Positions 12,701-24,080 of a stretch of DNA of 64,000 nucleotides are shown here, one piece after another. The position numbers and the translations under genes were made by a program. The notes below the pieces were generated by a model. It was given only the letters and a program-made list of their open reading frames with translations, did not search any database and had not been told where the DNA came from. This stretch comes from Stercorarius parasiticus. Lineage: Eukaryota > Chordata > Aves > Charadriiformes > Stercorariidae. The stretch is from the NCBI GenBank assembly GCA_013396915.1, contig VWZL01004996.1, positions 485,783 to 549,782 of the forward strand, given 5' to 3'. How positions within the stretch are numbered: the first letter of the stretch is position 1; every line of letters begins with the position of its first letter.

Positions 12701-14809
12701 GATCAGTCACTTTGACAAATCATCATTTATTTGCTGGCATTATACATCTCCTAATATATCATCACGTTGTGCAGAACGTCCTGCAATGTCCCCTGAATAG
12801 TCACTAGGTGGTAACATATGCAGACTTGAGCATGCTTGGCCAAATCCTGCACACCCTAATGTAATGTTTGTCCACGCTAGAGAAACTTGGTCCATCTTCT
12901 GATGGAATGATGTGAAGTTTTACAGTGTCTCATAATGTTTGATGGAGACAAAACCTAGAGAGCTAAAGCCAACCAGGAGGATATCTGGTTTTCACACTGC
13001 TCTGAAGACTCCTGTAGCCATGTTCATCTCCATGCTTGCCTATGAAGCCCAGTCTGTAGGAATCCCTATAAAACGTGATGGGAGAGCTCAGAAAGGTATT
13101 TGTTTTCTATTCAGTGCTATCAGCCTTTCCCATAAGGTTAAAGAGAAACCGCAGTTTGCAAGTTTCTGCCTTGGTGCTTTTGATATATTTGCAGAGCATT
13201 TCCTGCTAATACAGGGCAAGGTTGCCCCACGCACCCACACCAGGGAATAAGGAAGTGAAAGTCTCCCTGGGTGGCCCCTGCGCATCCCCGTCTGTGCCTG
13301 ACGGGCAGAGCAGGCTGCCAGGGAGCCGGCAGAGCCCCAGCCCTCCGCTCCCCCACCCCAGCAGGCAGCGGGAAGTAATTTACTGGTGATGTGGGCCAGG
13401 ACCAGGCTGCTTTGCTCTCTGATTAATGGGAGAAGCACAGTCGAAAGCATCGTTCCCCGACTCCGGGAGCAAGGCAGCTGAGAGCAGCTCTTCGGCTGTG
13501 TTTTAGGAGGAGCTCGCTGTCTGGCGAGCACCAGGGTACAGACAAATGGATCTAGATGGAGCTCTGCGACAGCTCCAAGGCTCAAAATGTGTTTGCCCCT
13601 TTTTTGGGTCACAGGGGGCATGGCAAACTGCAGACCGTTATTTGCTGCTTCTGTACTTGGTCCTTTCTGAAGGCATATAACAGCTTTCCTGTGAAATAAA
13701 TGCAAATCGGAGAGAGCAAGACATGGTGTCAGCTGAGAAGCTACAAGATGGTCCAGATAGAGACATCAAGAGGGAGAGCGTCTGATTCCCAGCTTTTCAT
13801 GTGCGCAGAGCTAGGAAGATTTCTGCTTCTAAGTCTGTAGCACTACTTTAAACCTTGGACTCCCATTTCTGAGTTAATAAGGCTGCCCTGAGGAAAGGGA
13901 GGTGACTGAAACAGGAGCATGTGGGCTTTATTTGGATTGTCCCAGCTACTGAGTCTGCCCTGCAGCTTACCAAGTGATTGGCACATTAATTAAAAAAAAT
14001 CCCCAGACATTTCCAAAACAAACATGCTTTGTCCTTTCTCCCCCTTCTTTGAGATATTTGTTACCTTTCCAATAGGCTTAGCAAGAAAAGAAGAATCAAG
14101 TGAACAAGCTGTAGAAATGGTAATTCTGAAGGCCTGCTTCTTTATCTTGGTTGTGTACATGTGTGTTGCCTAATATAGCAATATAAGAATTAACCATATG
14201 AGGTAATACATGACACCTGGCATGCTGAAAAGGAATGTGAGAATCACCGGGGCTTTAGTTTGTATTTTATCATCTACCAGATATATCTGTAAGAAGATAG
14301 CAAATGCCCATTCTTGGACTGCAGTTGGAGTGTTTTGTCTGCAATGCAAATGGAATCATAGAAGAGTGAATCAAGAATAGCAAACAGACCCATGTGGCTA
14401 TTGCATGGAACTATGACTTCATGTTGACTGAGTTGAAGGATTTTTGCCAGACTTTTTAATTCAGGTTGGTTTCCTCTGGCATCCATTTGTGGCACTGTGA
14501 TAATGACGCAATTTTCATTATAATCCTTTATTGTAAGTATGGTTATTCAGTAACAAATACAGTGATTTAAGAAAGTAAATACTGATAGCCAGTTCGTGAT
14601 GATTGGTACAACTTGAACAGATAGAAAAGAAAATGCAGTACCTGAAACACTCACATTGAAGAACTCAAATCTGGAGTAAGTTTAAGTAAGTTAGAAACTA
14701 TTTGACCACCCGGAACTTACAAAAAAAAAACAAAAGAAAAAACAATGAAACTAGTGTAAACTTGTGAACAGGGAGGAGAATCTTAGAAATAACCAAAAAA
14801 CTGGGCTAA
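6753..14809. other. Gene desert segment, no gene recognised
   Basis: About 8 kb of AT-rich DNA without a recognisable exon or RNA gene. A GC-richer patch near 13240-13520 gives a 205-codon minus-strand frame (13088-13705), which has no domain and no splice or start context. An ancient repeat remnant lies at 10333-10385. Homeodomain-type words are fairly common at 12380-12740 without a clear border. Confidence 0.5.
10333..10385. repeat. Ancient amniote repeat remnant
   Basis: TTCCTGCTCCCACTGAATTC and ATCCCATTGTGTTCAGGGGC match, with decay, the pattern 'TCCTGCTCCCATTGAAGTCAATGG ... CCCATTGACTTCAGTGGG' of an old reptile/bird repeat. Confidence 0.5.
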
Positions 14810-15100
14810 AATGGACTCTGAAAGTTGTCTAGTTCTTCTCCTGACAGTTTAAGACACCTCCAGAGATGATGTTTCCACAACTTCCCTACATGACCAACAA
14901 GGAATCCCTAACTATCTGTACTGTTAGCCATCCACAGTGCTTTTTCTTGATGCCTAGTCTAAACCTCCTTTGCTGCAATTTAAACCAAAGACTCACTGTT
15001 TTATCCCCAGTGAACACAGAAAAGCTCACTTCCTTTCTGTCTGAACTGCCTTTTACATACTTGAAGACTGATAGCATTGCTTTAGAGCTTAAAAGAAGCA
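14810..15100 (-). mobile_element. Old CR1 LINE, 3' part of ORF2, minus strand
   Basis: The minus-strand frame contains KLQQRRFRLGIKKKH, close to the 'KL-QGRFRLDIRKNFF' segment near the C-terminus of avian CR1 ORF2. On the plus strand the order of words (TTGTCTAGTTCTTC, CCTCCAGAGATGATGTTTCC, GCCTAGTCTAAACCTCCTTTGC) matches the reverse complement of the CR1 3' region. It is more diverged than the copies at 6368 and 27420, so it is an older insertion, and it lacks the terminal octamers. Confidence 0.7.
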
Positions 15101-16573
15101 AAAAAGAATACATCCAGTGGCACTGCAAGGTCTAATTGAATCCTTAGCAGGACAAATCCTGACATCCTTATTCAGGATAAAGGATTCCAGGGCTTACACT
15201 GAGTTTTGCCTAAGTTCTGCAAGAGAGGCATGACACTGCCCAGCAGTAGTTGCCAGACAAGGAGATGAAGGTGCTACAGACTTGGCTATTGCTGCACCTG
15301 GAACATACCCAGAAAAGCACAGGGGAGGGGAGGAAGGACACGGGCAGCTCTGAAGGTGTCCTGCCAATTCCCCTAGCATAGGAGGAGCTCCCAGCTCCTG
15401 TAGTACTTGAGGGCAGGCAGAAGTGACTGGGACAAGCATCCTGCTAGCACCTGCAGGGACCCAGCTAGCCTGAGCCCCACTTGTCTGATGGTGAGGGGAT
15501 ACGCCACAGGGCAGAATGAGGCTAAGAAGTAGGATGCATCTGAAGCACCCCTCAGATTTTCAGGACCCAAAAGATGAATTAATTCAGGACAATTGAGGGA
15601 GATTTCTGCAGCTTTTATCTAAACCTTTTTATAGTTCATAGTGCTGTTGAATTTTAAGGGGAAGTTGTGACTCCTGAGAGAGAGCTACATGTGATTACTA
15701 AAAATATTTCATTTTAATTATAAACAAACTTATGGCATCATTTTCATTTTGTAGTGTTTAGATTATATCTGTGGCCTCACAAGGAAAAGGATTCTTCTAA
15801 CAAGCTTTAAACGAGAGCCAAAAAAAAAAATGGTGGTCTGGTGTATTGTCCACATTAAAAGGAACTAACATAGATAGATGTGCACTTTTAGAAACAGTTC
15901 TTAAAAAATGATACAATAATTCTCCCTCAGAATGCAAAGGTAATTACACAGTATTGTTGCACCAGCTTTGTTTACTCTGTTCGTGTTCCAGATAATATTA
16001 AAAGGCATTCTAATTGTGAGTGTTCATATAGGCTTAAGTCTGTGTGAAAAGCTCCATCATTAGGAAGGAAGACCTAGCCTAGAGTGGTATTTTAAGGCTA
16101 GACTCTTATGTGGCTGCTAGAAAGGAAGGCTTCTTTTGCCATATGATTCCCCCCTCCTTTATTTTCCTTTTTTTTTTTTAGTTGTTGGCTCTCTTTGATT
16201 TACACTCTTGTTGGTCTACTGTTTTGAGAAGCCGATGTTGTGGAATCCTTAAGTCATCTGTGACCTAGGTCACTAGAGACAGGAGCAATTTAGTAAAAGT
16301 ATTAATTGAAACTCTTCTGGCAAGCCCTACTTCTGCAGATGAAGTTACACATCAAACCTACACAGACTGCAGCTACACTTCTGAACAGACTAAGATTTTC
16401 AATATCTCATAAACAGGCTCCTCAATCACCAGAATCTAATAAGGCTATAATCATCATTGACACTATAATGATTAAAATGAATAAAACCCATTAAGAAAAG
16501 TCATGTTGAGTTATTAAAAGTTTCGCTCTGTGTGATATGTAATCTTTTATCCATTTTTTATGATGAAATCTGT
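15101..16573. other. Intergenic stretch, no gene recognised
   Basis: No exon, RNA gene or repeat recognised. The left part to about 15560 is GC-richer with 65-81-codon frames of no recognisable kind; the rest is AT-rich with short A and T runs. Confidence 0.5.
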
Positions 16574-16642
16574 AACCATCTATCCACAAAAGACCATTAA
16601 TTTACTGCTCTGTGGATGTTACCATGCTCTTTAGTTTAACAG
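16574..16642. repeat. Hairpin element, copy 1
   Basis: Folds as a 7-bp stem ATCCACA (16582-16588) with TGTGGAT (16611-16617), an AAA bulge, and an inner stem GACC/GCTC (16592-16595 with 16607-16610) that has one C-C mismatch. The loop is identical to that of copy 2, and both share the tail CTCTTTAGTTTAACAG. Weaker similarity (about 11 of 16 bases) continues left to about 16558, so the original unit may exceed 85 bp. Similarity is not seen right of 16642. Confidence 0.7.
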
Positions 16643-18656
16643 CTTATCATTGATTTCTTGAGGGAGATATTATATTTGGAGAAATACACATGGAACAAAA
16701 GTCAGTATGTTGCTGTAAATTTGCCACTGACAGGATGATCAAAGTAGTTTGGTCTACTCAAAGCAGAGGGCTGGTGAACAAGTTCAGAACAGCCTATGGT
16801 CATATCCCTGCTCTTGTAAGCAGACCCCGAGGCAAGGCAAGGCAGCAGATACATGTTTTCAAGAATCACAAACTCTTGTAAGAAAAGGTCATGTGCACTG
16901 CAGGGGGAAAAACAATAAAATTTCCATTAACTAGAGCCTAGTTAACCGGCTTATTGGCATCTATTAGAAACAAATTGCAAACAAAACTGATCCTATTATA
17001 AACTTCCCCTTGTTCCCTCAGTAAAATAGTCACTGAATGGCCCGCAAAAGACAGGAGGAACACAGTTTGTCAGATGACTTGCTTTATTTTCAAGGGAAGT
17101 ATTATGTTTCACCCACTGAAGGGTCTACCGTCATGACTGGCAGAAAATTGCATAGTTATGGGAAATACGTGGTTCAGTGCATCGAGAGTAACCTGGAGAG
17201 GGGAGGCAATGCACTCCCGCTCACATTCTTTTAATAGGCACTTTTTTTTTTTTCCTCCTAGGCAAACAGCAATAAAAAAACGTGAATGGAAGGATGTGTA
17301 CACAAACTTTCTGTCTAAGTGGTGGGAGAGCACTCTTCCTCAAGTGTACTTTTTCTCATAATAAACTTGGCTCCAATATCTTTATTGCTCATCTCCTTTT
17401 TAATCTTATTAACAGTAAAGCCTAAAAATGTTTTGAAGAAGTCAAATAAAGGGTGTTGTCTTTCATTTCTAAGCATTCTTTCCATTTACCTGGGATGACT
17501 AATAAACTGCCTTTCCCAGCATTTTTAATGCTGGGTCAAACTTCAGCTGGTGCAAAATCACTCCAAAGCATTGAGGATATGACAATTTTTACTTGCTGAG
17601 AATCTGACCCCATCTGTATTTTCCAGTTTTCTTTTTTTTCCTTTAGGTGCCTCTTAGCACTTCAGATATAGCTATGAATCAAATAAAATTCCTCTTGGTT
17701 TATCTGAACAATGTGCCACCACTACCACAGAAATGTAGGTGACTTTGTAAAGGTAATAAAACAAAGAATATTTGCTTTTCAAAGAAATATTGGCAAGACA
17801 ATTATAAAAGTCAAATATCACCTTCCCCTTGGCAAAAGAAAGTAGGGGATGGAGGATGCAGGAGTGTGGAATATACAATAACAACTGTGGATGTCACTTT
17901 GACATAGAATAGAGCTGTAGGGAAACTGCTCTGATTTAGGCAGTCAGTTCAGAGAGGAGGGAGGGCTAAGGAACTCAGAGAGAGGAGCTTGCTCTGGACT
18001 GCCCTGCCCTTTCACATGCTCTGCCAGTGCAGGGTGCTGCTTATCTGAAACGCTCAATCTCCCCAGCAGTGCTATTGAAAGAATAATAGAAAAGTTTATG
18101 AGTAATCGTTGTAGTAGGAGCCTGGGAAACCATCTAAAAAGGTAATTCTCTCTCTTCAGAATAATAACCAACCCTTACTTTGAGTGTAGTGACAAATACC
18201 TCTCATGATCACCTGGTTATGTACAACAGATACATGCTCTACTGAAAAAGAAAAAAAAAAATGAGATGAGATGAGATGAGGGGGCCACCCACTCTGACAT
18301 CAGGAGTCCTTCCTGAAGCCTGGATCCTGGATTTATTGAGTCATCCATGCTGAGTTCTACTGTGGCATTTCTTTGGTCCCTATGATGCTATTTTTCTTCC
18401 CTTCCAAACATAAGCAAGAGATTAAAATTCTATGGCACAAATCCCCCAGACTCACAGAGCCTCTTGCCACGGGGGATCTTTCGCATTGTTGAGCTTGACC
18501 TTTTGCAGAGCAGAAGCCAGGCAGTTTAGTACAGTTGTTGACAGATTGAGTCCAATGACTTAGGTGAATCTGAAGTATTTCAGTTCGTCAGTCATACGCT
18601 GATTGTATGCCATTAGTAGAAAACGGGTAGTCTGAGGTATTTATGGTGAACGCTCC
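16643..18656. other. Intergenic spacer between the two hairpin copies
   Basis: AT-rich DNA with no recognised exon or interspersed repeat. It holds an A-rich run followed by (ATGAG)4 at 18261-18280. Open frames of 60-75 codons show no motif. Confidence 0.5.
18261..18280. repeat. (ATGAG)4 microsatellite
   Basis: Four perfect pentamer units directly follow a run of A. Confidence 0.9.
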
Positions 18657-18725
18657 AACCATCTATCTGCAGAAGAGCATTAATTTACTGCTCTGCAGAT
18701 GTGACCATACTCTTTAGTTTAACAG
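18657..18725. repeat. Hairpin element, copy 2 (paralogue of 16574-16642)
   Basis: This copy matches copy 1 at 61 of 69 positions without gaps. It folds as a 7-bp stem ATCTGCA (18665-18671) with TGCAGAT (18694-18700), a three-base GAA bulge, and a 4-bp inner stem GAGC/GCTC (18675-18678 with 18690-18693). The loop is AT-rich and contains ATTAATTTA. Two pairs of the outer stem differ from copy 1 on both sides, so pairing is kept. Palindromic, low-copy ancient vertebrate repeats of the Eulor/UCON kind are a possible home, but membership is not established. Confidence 0.7.
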
Positions 18726-21700
18726 TCTGTCTTGCTGCAGGGCAGGGAATTTGTTAGATTCAGATTATTCTGACAGGTGACCGATATTCCACGTTGCAAA
18801 AAATGGGGTTCCTGCCAGACCTTCCTTCACTCCAGCTCTGGTCAAGGGTTTGACTCTGAATAAATCATAACATCATGTACCAGGAAACACCTGAGAAAGG
18901 AGGTTCAGAGTGCTGTGCCGTCCTGCCTAGTGTCCCCACCCCAGCTGTTACCAGACCAAATGCCTAAACAAGAGGGAAAAAAAAATCCATATTCAAATTC
19001 CAGTTGCATACCAAAGTGTCGGGTATTCCTTCTTGATCCTTGCAAATAATTCACTAAAACCCTGAAGCATGACTTGACTACAGTCATGCATTAATATAGA
19101 GCCTCAGCTATTATGAAAGGAAAGATTTCTCCCCTGTCCCTGGACAAAAAAAATGGAAGGGAATAAAAAGGAATATTTTTGGCTTCCCAGATGTTTGATT
19201 CCTTAACAAATGCTGCAGACCATAGTGAATGATGTCTGTAGTGAAAAGATTTAAAGGGGAAAAGTTCTGAGGTAGATGAAAGCTTATTAAGAAGTATTCT
19301 ATGGTAGTGAATGAGGAAAAACAGAGGAAACTGTCTCCATCCTTGAAGGAATATTTACTTGAATACATTTTAGACAAAAGGTAAACTGACTGTTAAAATA
19401 TGTATAATTTTTTAAGATATTAATGAATTTTATCCTCATGTTATTAAAAGTATACATCTTTCTTTCAGCAAGGCAGTGAAGAGTTTGTTGCATGAATGTT
19501 TCCCTGGTATTAATCTGAACGATAATTAATTATAACCTTTTGAGACAACTCTTTTACTGTCCAAAAAAGTGAGGGGGTGGGAGGGAGAGGCAGTGCTTTC
19601 AGGAATGATGAGAAAACAAGTCACTTCGAGAATTTTAGTGAAGCTGTTCATTGATAAGGAGCGATTATGGACTGATGAATCAGCTGTTCCACAATTACAG
19701 GTGGAGAGAGCAATAAAATCTTGCTGAGTTTGGCTATTGAAATTATATGGTTTCATAACTAGTATAGTGTTGTTCTCATCAGGTAAATGTTATATTTTAA
19801 GGACAGCCACTTTACAACAGATAGTTCTATGTGGTGGCTGAAGGTCAACAGGCCACCTGCTAAATGATAGTATAAATCCACAGAATTACTTGATATGAAA
19901 GCAATTGCTGCAGCTTTGTTCTTGTTGTGAAATTATAGTTTACTGAATAGGCAGTATTTTCATTGTAAATATTTTCCCACAAATACATCAAAAGATAGAG
20001 GGCATAAGAAATTTTTGCCAACATGCACATCTCAGCAAGTACTGCATTTTATGATAAACTAGTCATAATGGTTCGTCAATTTTTCCTTCCAGCTGGTACA
20101 GAAAAAATGGTTTTCTTTTTCCTTTCTTGCTCAAACTTTACTTTTAGAAATTTAACCTCAGCACTGTCTTTAAAACGGTGATAAGAATATGCATTTACAG
20201 ATTCCCAGATGTGGCTGTAGTCAAAAGATGATTTCCTTAGCAAAGCATTAACCAGATCTTGGGATACCCTCCCAAGTGATAGCCCCTTAGCAGCCAGCCC
20301 CCAGACTACATCCCTTCCAGTCCAAAAATCAGCTAATGTTTTTTGAGGATCGATCTGTAAGACTGCTATTATCTCAGAGTAGTCTGAAAAGTCATCCACA
20401 CCTTTTACTAATTACCATACAAGTGAGCTTCTTTCTGCAAGTGCAATGACTTTTTAATGATCTGTTTTATAAAATGTTCTTTTTAAAGAATATTTTTTAC
20501 AAAAGGACATATAACAGATACTCAGGAGTATGCGCCAGGTAGCAAGTTATTTATACCCAGCATGATGATAAGCGTTATAGTCCTCAAATTACAAATGTCT
20601 TGTTCTCACAGGGGATGCAAGCAAGGTCCAGAAAGTTCTCAACTGAACCCAGACATTGCAAAATCTAATGCAGATTACTGCTATGAAAAACTGTGCCAGT
20701 ATTTAAAAAGATTAAACAGAAGGGCCTGTGATAGAAAGTCATTTTGAATGCTTATTTCCACATGTGTAAAGTGCATAGGCTTTCAAAGGAACTATTAGGA
20801 GTTGTCTAGGTATAATTAAAATGCTATAATTCATAAATAATAAATCACTTTTTTCAATTACTCTTCTACCTAATTATACATCAGTGATTAATTAATATTT
20901 TGCAATGGTGTGCTCTGTCAGTACCTAGGTCTTTATGTAAAAGCAGGAAAAATATTTTCAGTTGGAGTCCACCTAGCCAGCATCTTACTTGCATTCGGGT
21001 ATCTTTCTCACACACAATAAAATATAGGCAATCTAAAACGAGCATCTAAGTTGTCTATATCATTATGTCAGCAGTGAGAAGCAGGTATGTTTGAAGGGCT
21101 TGGGGGGAGAAAGTTAAGCTAAGCAGCAAGGTCTCACCCAGGACTCACATTGCACAGTTTGCAAAAGACCTTAAAACGTGAGTCCAAAGGGTGTAAGGAG
21201 AAGGAGTACCTATAGAGGGGCTATTGCTGTAGTCTAAGGCTCTACATATTAGAATAATTTCCTGTACAGCTCTGCTGGAGATTAGGGTTATTTTTAAGTG
21301 GGTAAATAACCAAGAATCACTGCTTTATGTGAACACTCATCTTGCATGGGCCACCATGCTCAGAGGCAATATTTACCTCAGATCTCTGTGGATAATTTGT
21401 AATAGCTTTTTGCTGACCGGAAGTCATATTACTGATGTCTTTCCTGTCTTTTAAAATTTGTCATTATTTTCTATTTTAACATAATAACAAGCTATCTGCT
21501 GGCATATATATTGTGCTGGCATTCTAAATGACTACTGCAATGGCTGGATTCCTCCTGGACACCTAAACTAAAAGGTAATTTTTCTCACACTTCCTATAAA
21601 GTCTTGAATTTGACCTCTGAACTCTGCATGGCTACTCATAGAGTCGCTCAGATGGGAAGGTTACACCACTGACTGAATCTTCCACTATGGCTCTTGCAAG

Positions 21701-23579
21701 GTCCTGACAATCTCTGTACAGATAACCCACAGGCAAACCGCAGACCACTTTGGTAGCAATGCTAGGACTGTATTCATTTAGAAAGCTGACACTGAATTTG
21801 CACTGCTGCTCGGTACTTAGAAGCTAATTTGTTTTCATTTATCTGAAATGATCTGTCTCTGCACGTTATCTTCGCTGATGTGAAGATACGCATGCTTTAT
21901 ATTCACTGTATTTAACATAGGAGATTCTCTCTCTTTAGTAGGTGTTTTGTCTGCTACAGGGAAAAAATGGCAAACATTCAGAACAATTCTGTTTTCGTAT
22001 AACTTGGACTATATCACAATGGAATACCTACCCGTTCATATTTAAAATTTAAAGTCCTACAGCAATAAAACTTTTTAGTGTGAACTTCTTTCCGTGCTAA
22101 TTCAGCTACCGCATACTACCCTGTGCGCAGAAAAATGTGGACCATCCCACTGAATCTCAAACGCATGCTTATAATTTGAATGGAAACGGACCAAATGGTT
22201 TTACAGTGACTCTAGTTCTGCAAAGACAAGTCCTCTGTGTGAAGGATGTAAAATGCTTTTTACCTTTTTTTCCATACGATAAGGGGAAACAGCAACAACA
22301 CATGAAGCTATAATGTCTGCACCTTTGGTTCTGTTTATCAAAATTTTTAACTTTCATTTTTCAGTAAAAAATTACATAGGTTTTTACATGAGAAATCCTA
22401 CATAATATGTTTGTAATACATTTGAGGCAGATCACTATTTGCAAACTGTTTAAACAAAATTTAATGCGAACAAACTCCAGCTTGGCTGGCCTTCAAACAT
22501 CACTTTAAAATAACCATTGAGATAGAAACATTATTATTCATAAAAATAACAACAGTAGGGTAATGGAAACGATGTGCTTGGTAGAACTTGCGGTATCATT
22601 ATCACATTTAATTCTGAAATCAGGAGTTAGACGTTAAAAATAAGATTTGTTTAGAAATCGGAGTATTTAAAAACAAAAAGCTCCACACTCCATGTTTGCC
22701 TTTAAGCTACAATTTCAAGCCTTCCATCACAAAGAAGAGGACTGGAAACTCATTTTCTTTGAAGAAAAGCCAGGATCCTCTTGGTCCTAGGACCTGGGGC
22801 TTCAAATAAAAGATAAAACATTACAGGAATCACGGCCTAGTCAGGAAAGCCGGCAGCCTCGTGACACCACAAAATGGTTACATTGGCTTGCTTAATCTAG
22901 AATACAACTTGCTAGCCTGGGCTTCATGTGGCCAAAGAGTTTGTTGAGTGCTGAGAAGCCCCAAGAAGGGACCTGGTTGTCAAGAAGAGCAACAGGCGCT
23001 CGCACAGCCTCACATCAAGGCCTTCTGCTGCCATCATCACCTGCATATGGAAAATGTTAGAGAACCCAAATGACTAAAGCAGGCACAAGGAACAAAAAGA
23101 GAATAACAATGACTTTCATGTGTCCCATAAATATACCTTGGCAGTGAATCCATGTGCAAGCACAGCAGGCTAGACAATTAGGGGCAAATTTTCAAATGTG
23201 TTCTCTTAACTTCTAATGCAATATTGCATGCCTGGCTTTCATAGGAAAATTTTTGGCCTGTGTAAAACTCATGTTTTTGAGTTGAATTGCATGTGAAAGC
23301 TGGCATGCAACCATTCCTTGTGTAATTTCAGAGGCTGTGAAGAGGGGCCTTTGAAAACTGAACCTGCTAGTTACTGTTCTAATGCAGAGATAAAATATTT
23401 TTTCTTTCCCTTGATCTTGCGGGGTTTTCACAAGCTTCACATGAAAATAAGTGTTAACTCCTCGAAGTAATTTTCACAAGATGTCTCTGGTAAATAACCC
23501 ACAAGACGTAAGTAGGTTCATCTGATAGCTGGAGACCCTTAAAGTGTCTATTAGAAAACTATACTGATGAAAGACTTTC
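18726..23579. other. Gene desert segment, mostly without recognised features
   Basis: AT-rich DNA holding the protein-like frame at 20079-20411 (listed separately). The rest contains no recognisable exon, RNA gene or repeat. AT-rich, repeat-free stretches at about 20780-20900 and 22370-22680 have several TAATTA/ATTAAT words but no clear border. Confidence 0.5.
20079..20411 (-). other. Protein-like open frame of unknown origin
   Basis: On the minus strand 111 codons are open between a TAA (20412-20414) and a TGA (20076-20078). There is no ATG near the start; the first possible initiator is a GTG at 20397-20399. Composition is protein-like: soluble, mixed charge, with helical heptad-like stretches and a lysine/arginine-rich end (FEQERKKK). 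In the part counted, about 33 of 95 codons start with G, while G at codon position two is roughly half as frequent, the bias of coding DNA in AT-rich surroundings. A donor-like AAAA|GTAAAG lies inside near 20145, but no good acceptor precedes the frame. It could be an unannotated exon, a pseudogene fragment or an old retroelement piece; chance is possible because similar lengths occur elsewhere. No family was recognised. Confidence 0.25.
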
Positions 23580-24080
23580 TTATTGATTGCAATCATTATT
23601 AGCTCAACTGGCCCGAGACAGAGAATAAATATGCATTATATCTCTTGAGAAAACAAGTTTCACAATTATACAGATTTTATTAGACAAACAAGATAAAAAA
23701 GCACGCATGGTCAGCTCCTCTTTGGAGGAGCCTCTCCAGCTTGGAATCATTACGAGAGCTGAGAGCAGCTCTCTGTATTGTATGATTCATCTGTCCCTAT
23801 AGATAGCCCTATATATCACTGCAGAGCGTGCTGATTAGAAGGGATGTTACTAGGACCCAGAGGCCTAAATTGCTGTTTGATACTGCATTAACATTTCACA
23901 TTTATTAACTCAACATACAAACTATTGATCTGAAAATAAAATTAGTGGTTGCTCTGGCACAGTAGTGAAGAATAGCTCTTTGTAATGGAAGAAATTCTCA
24001 TTCTTGATTGCATAACGGCAACCATTAAATTTCCTTATTATAAAGGTGTCTAATTAGCAAAGATTTTCATTTTTTCCCTA
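23580..24080. promoter_or_regulatory. Strong candidate conserved non-coding element with twin hairpins
   Basis: Repeat-free block with a perfect 12-bp palindrome TGATTGCAATCA (23584-23595), two perfect 7-bp-stem hairpins (23714-23731 and 23754-23773) and a CTAATTAG palindrome (24050-24057). It also has many homeodomain-type words such as CATTAAAT, TTATTATAAA and AATAAAATTAG. No frame is open for long. Motif density and structure suggest a conserved enhancer or structured element in the HOXA distal domain. Borders are approximate and conservation untested. Confidence 0.35.

Noticed and set aside
13088..13705. 205-codon minus-strand open frame, the longest in the window
   Set aside because: It lies over a GC-richer patch, has no recognisable domain, no good start or splice context, and overlaps a frame on the other strand. 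Chance is the simplest reading.
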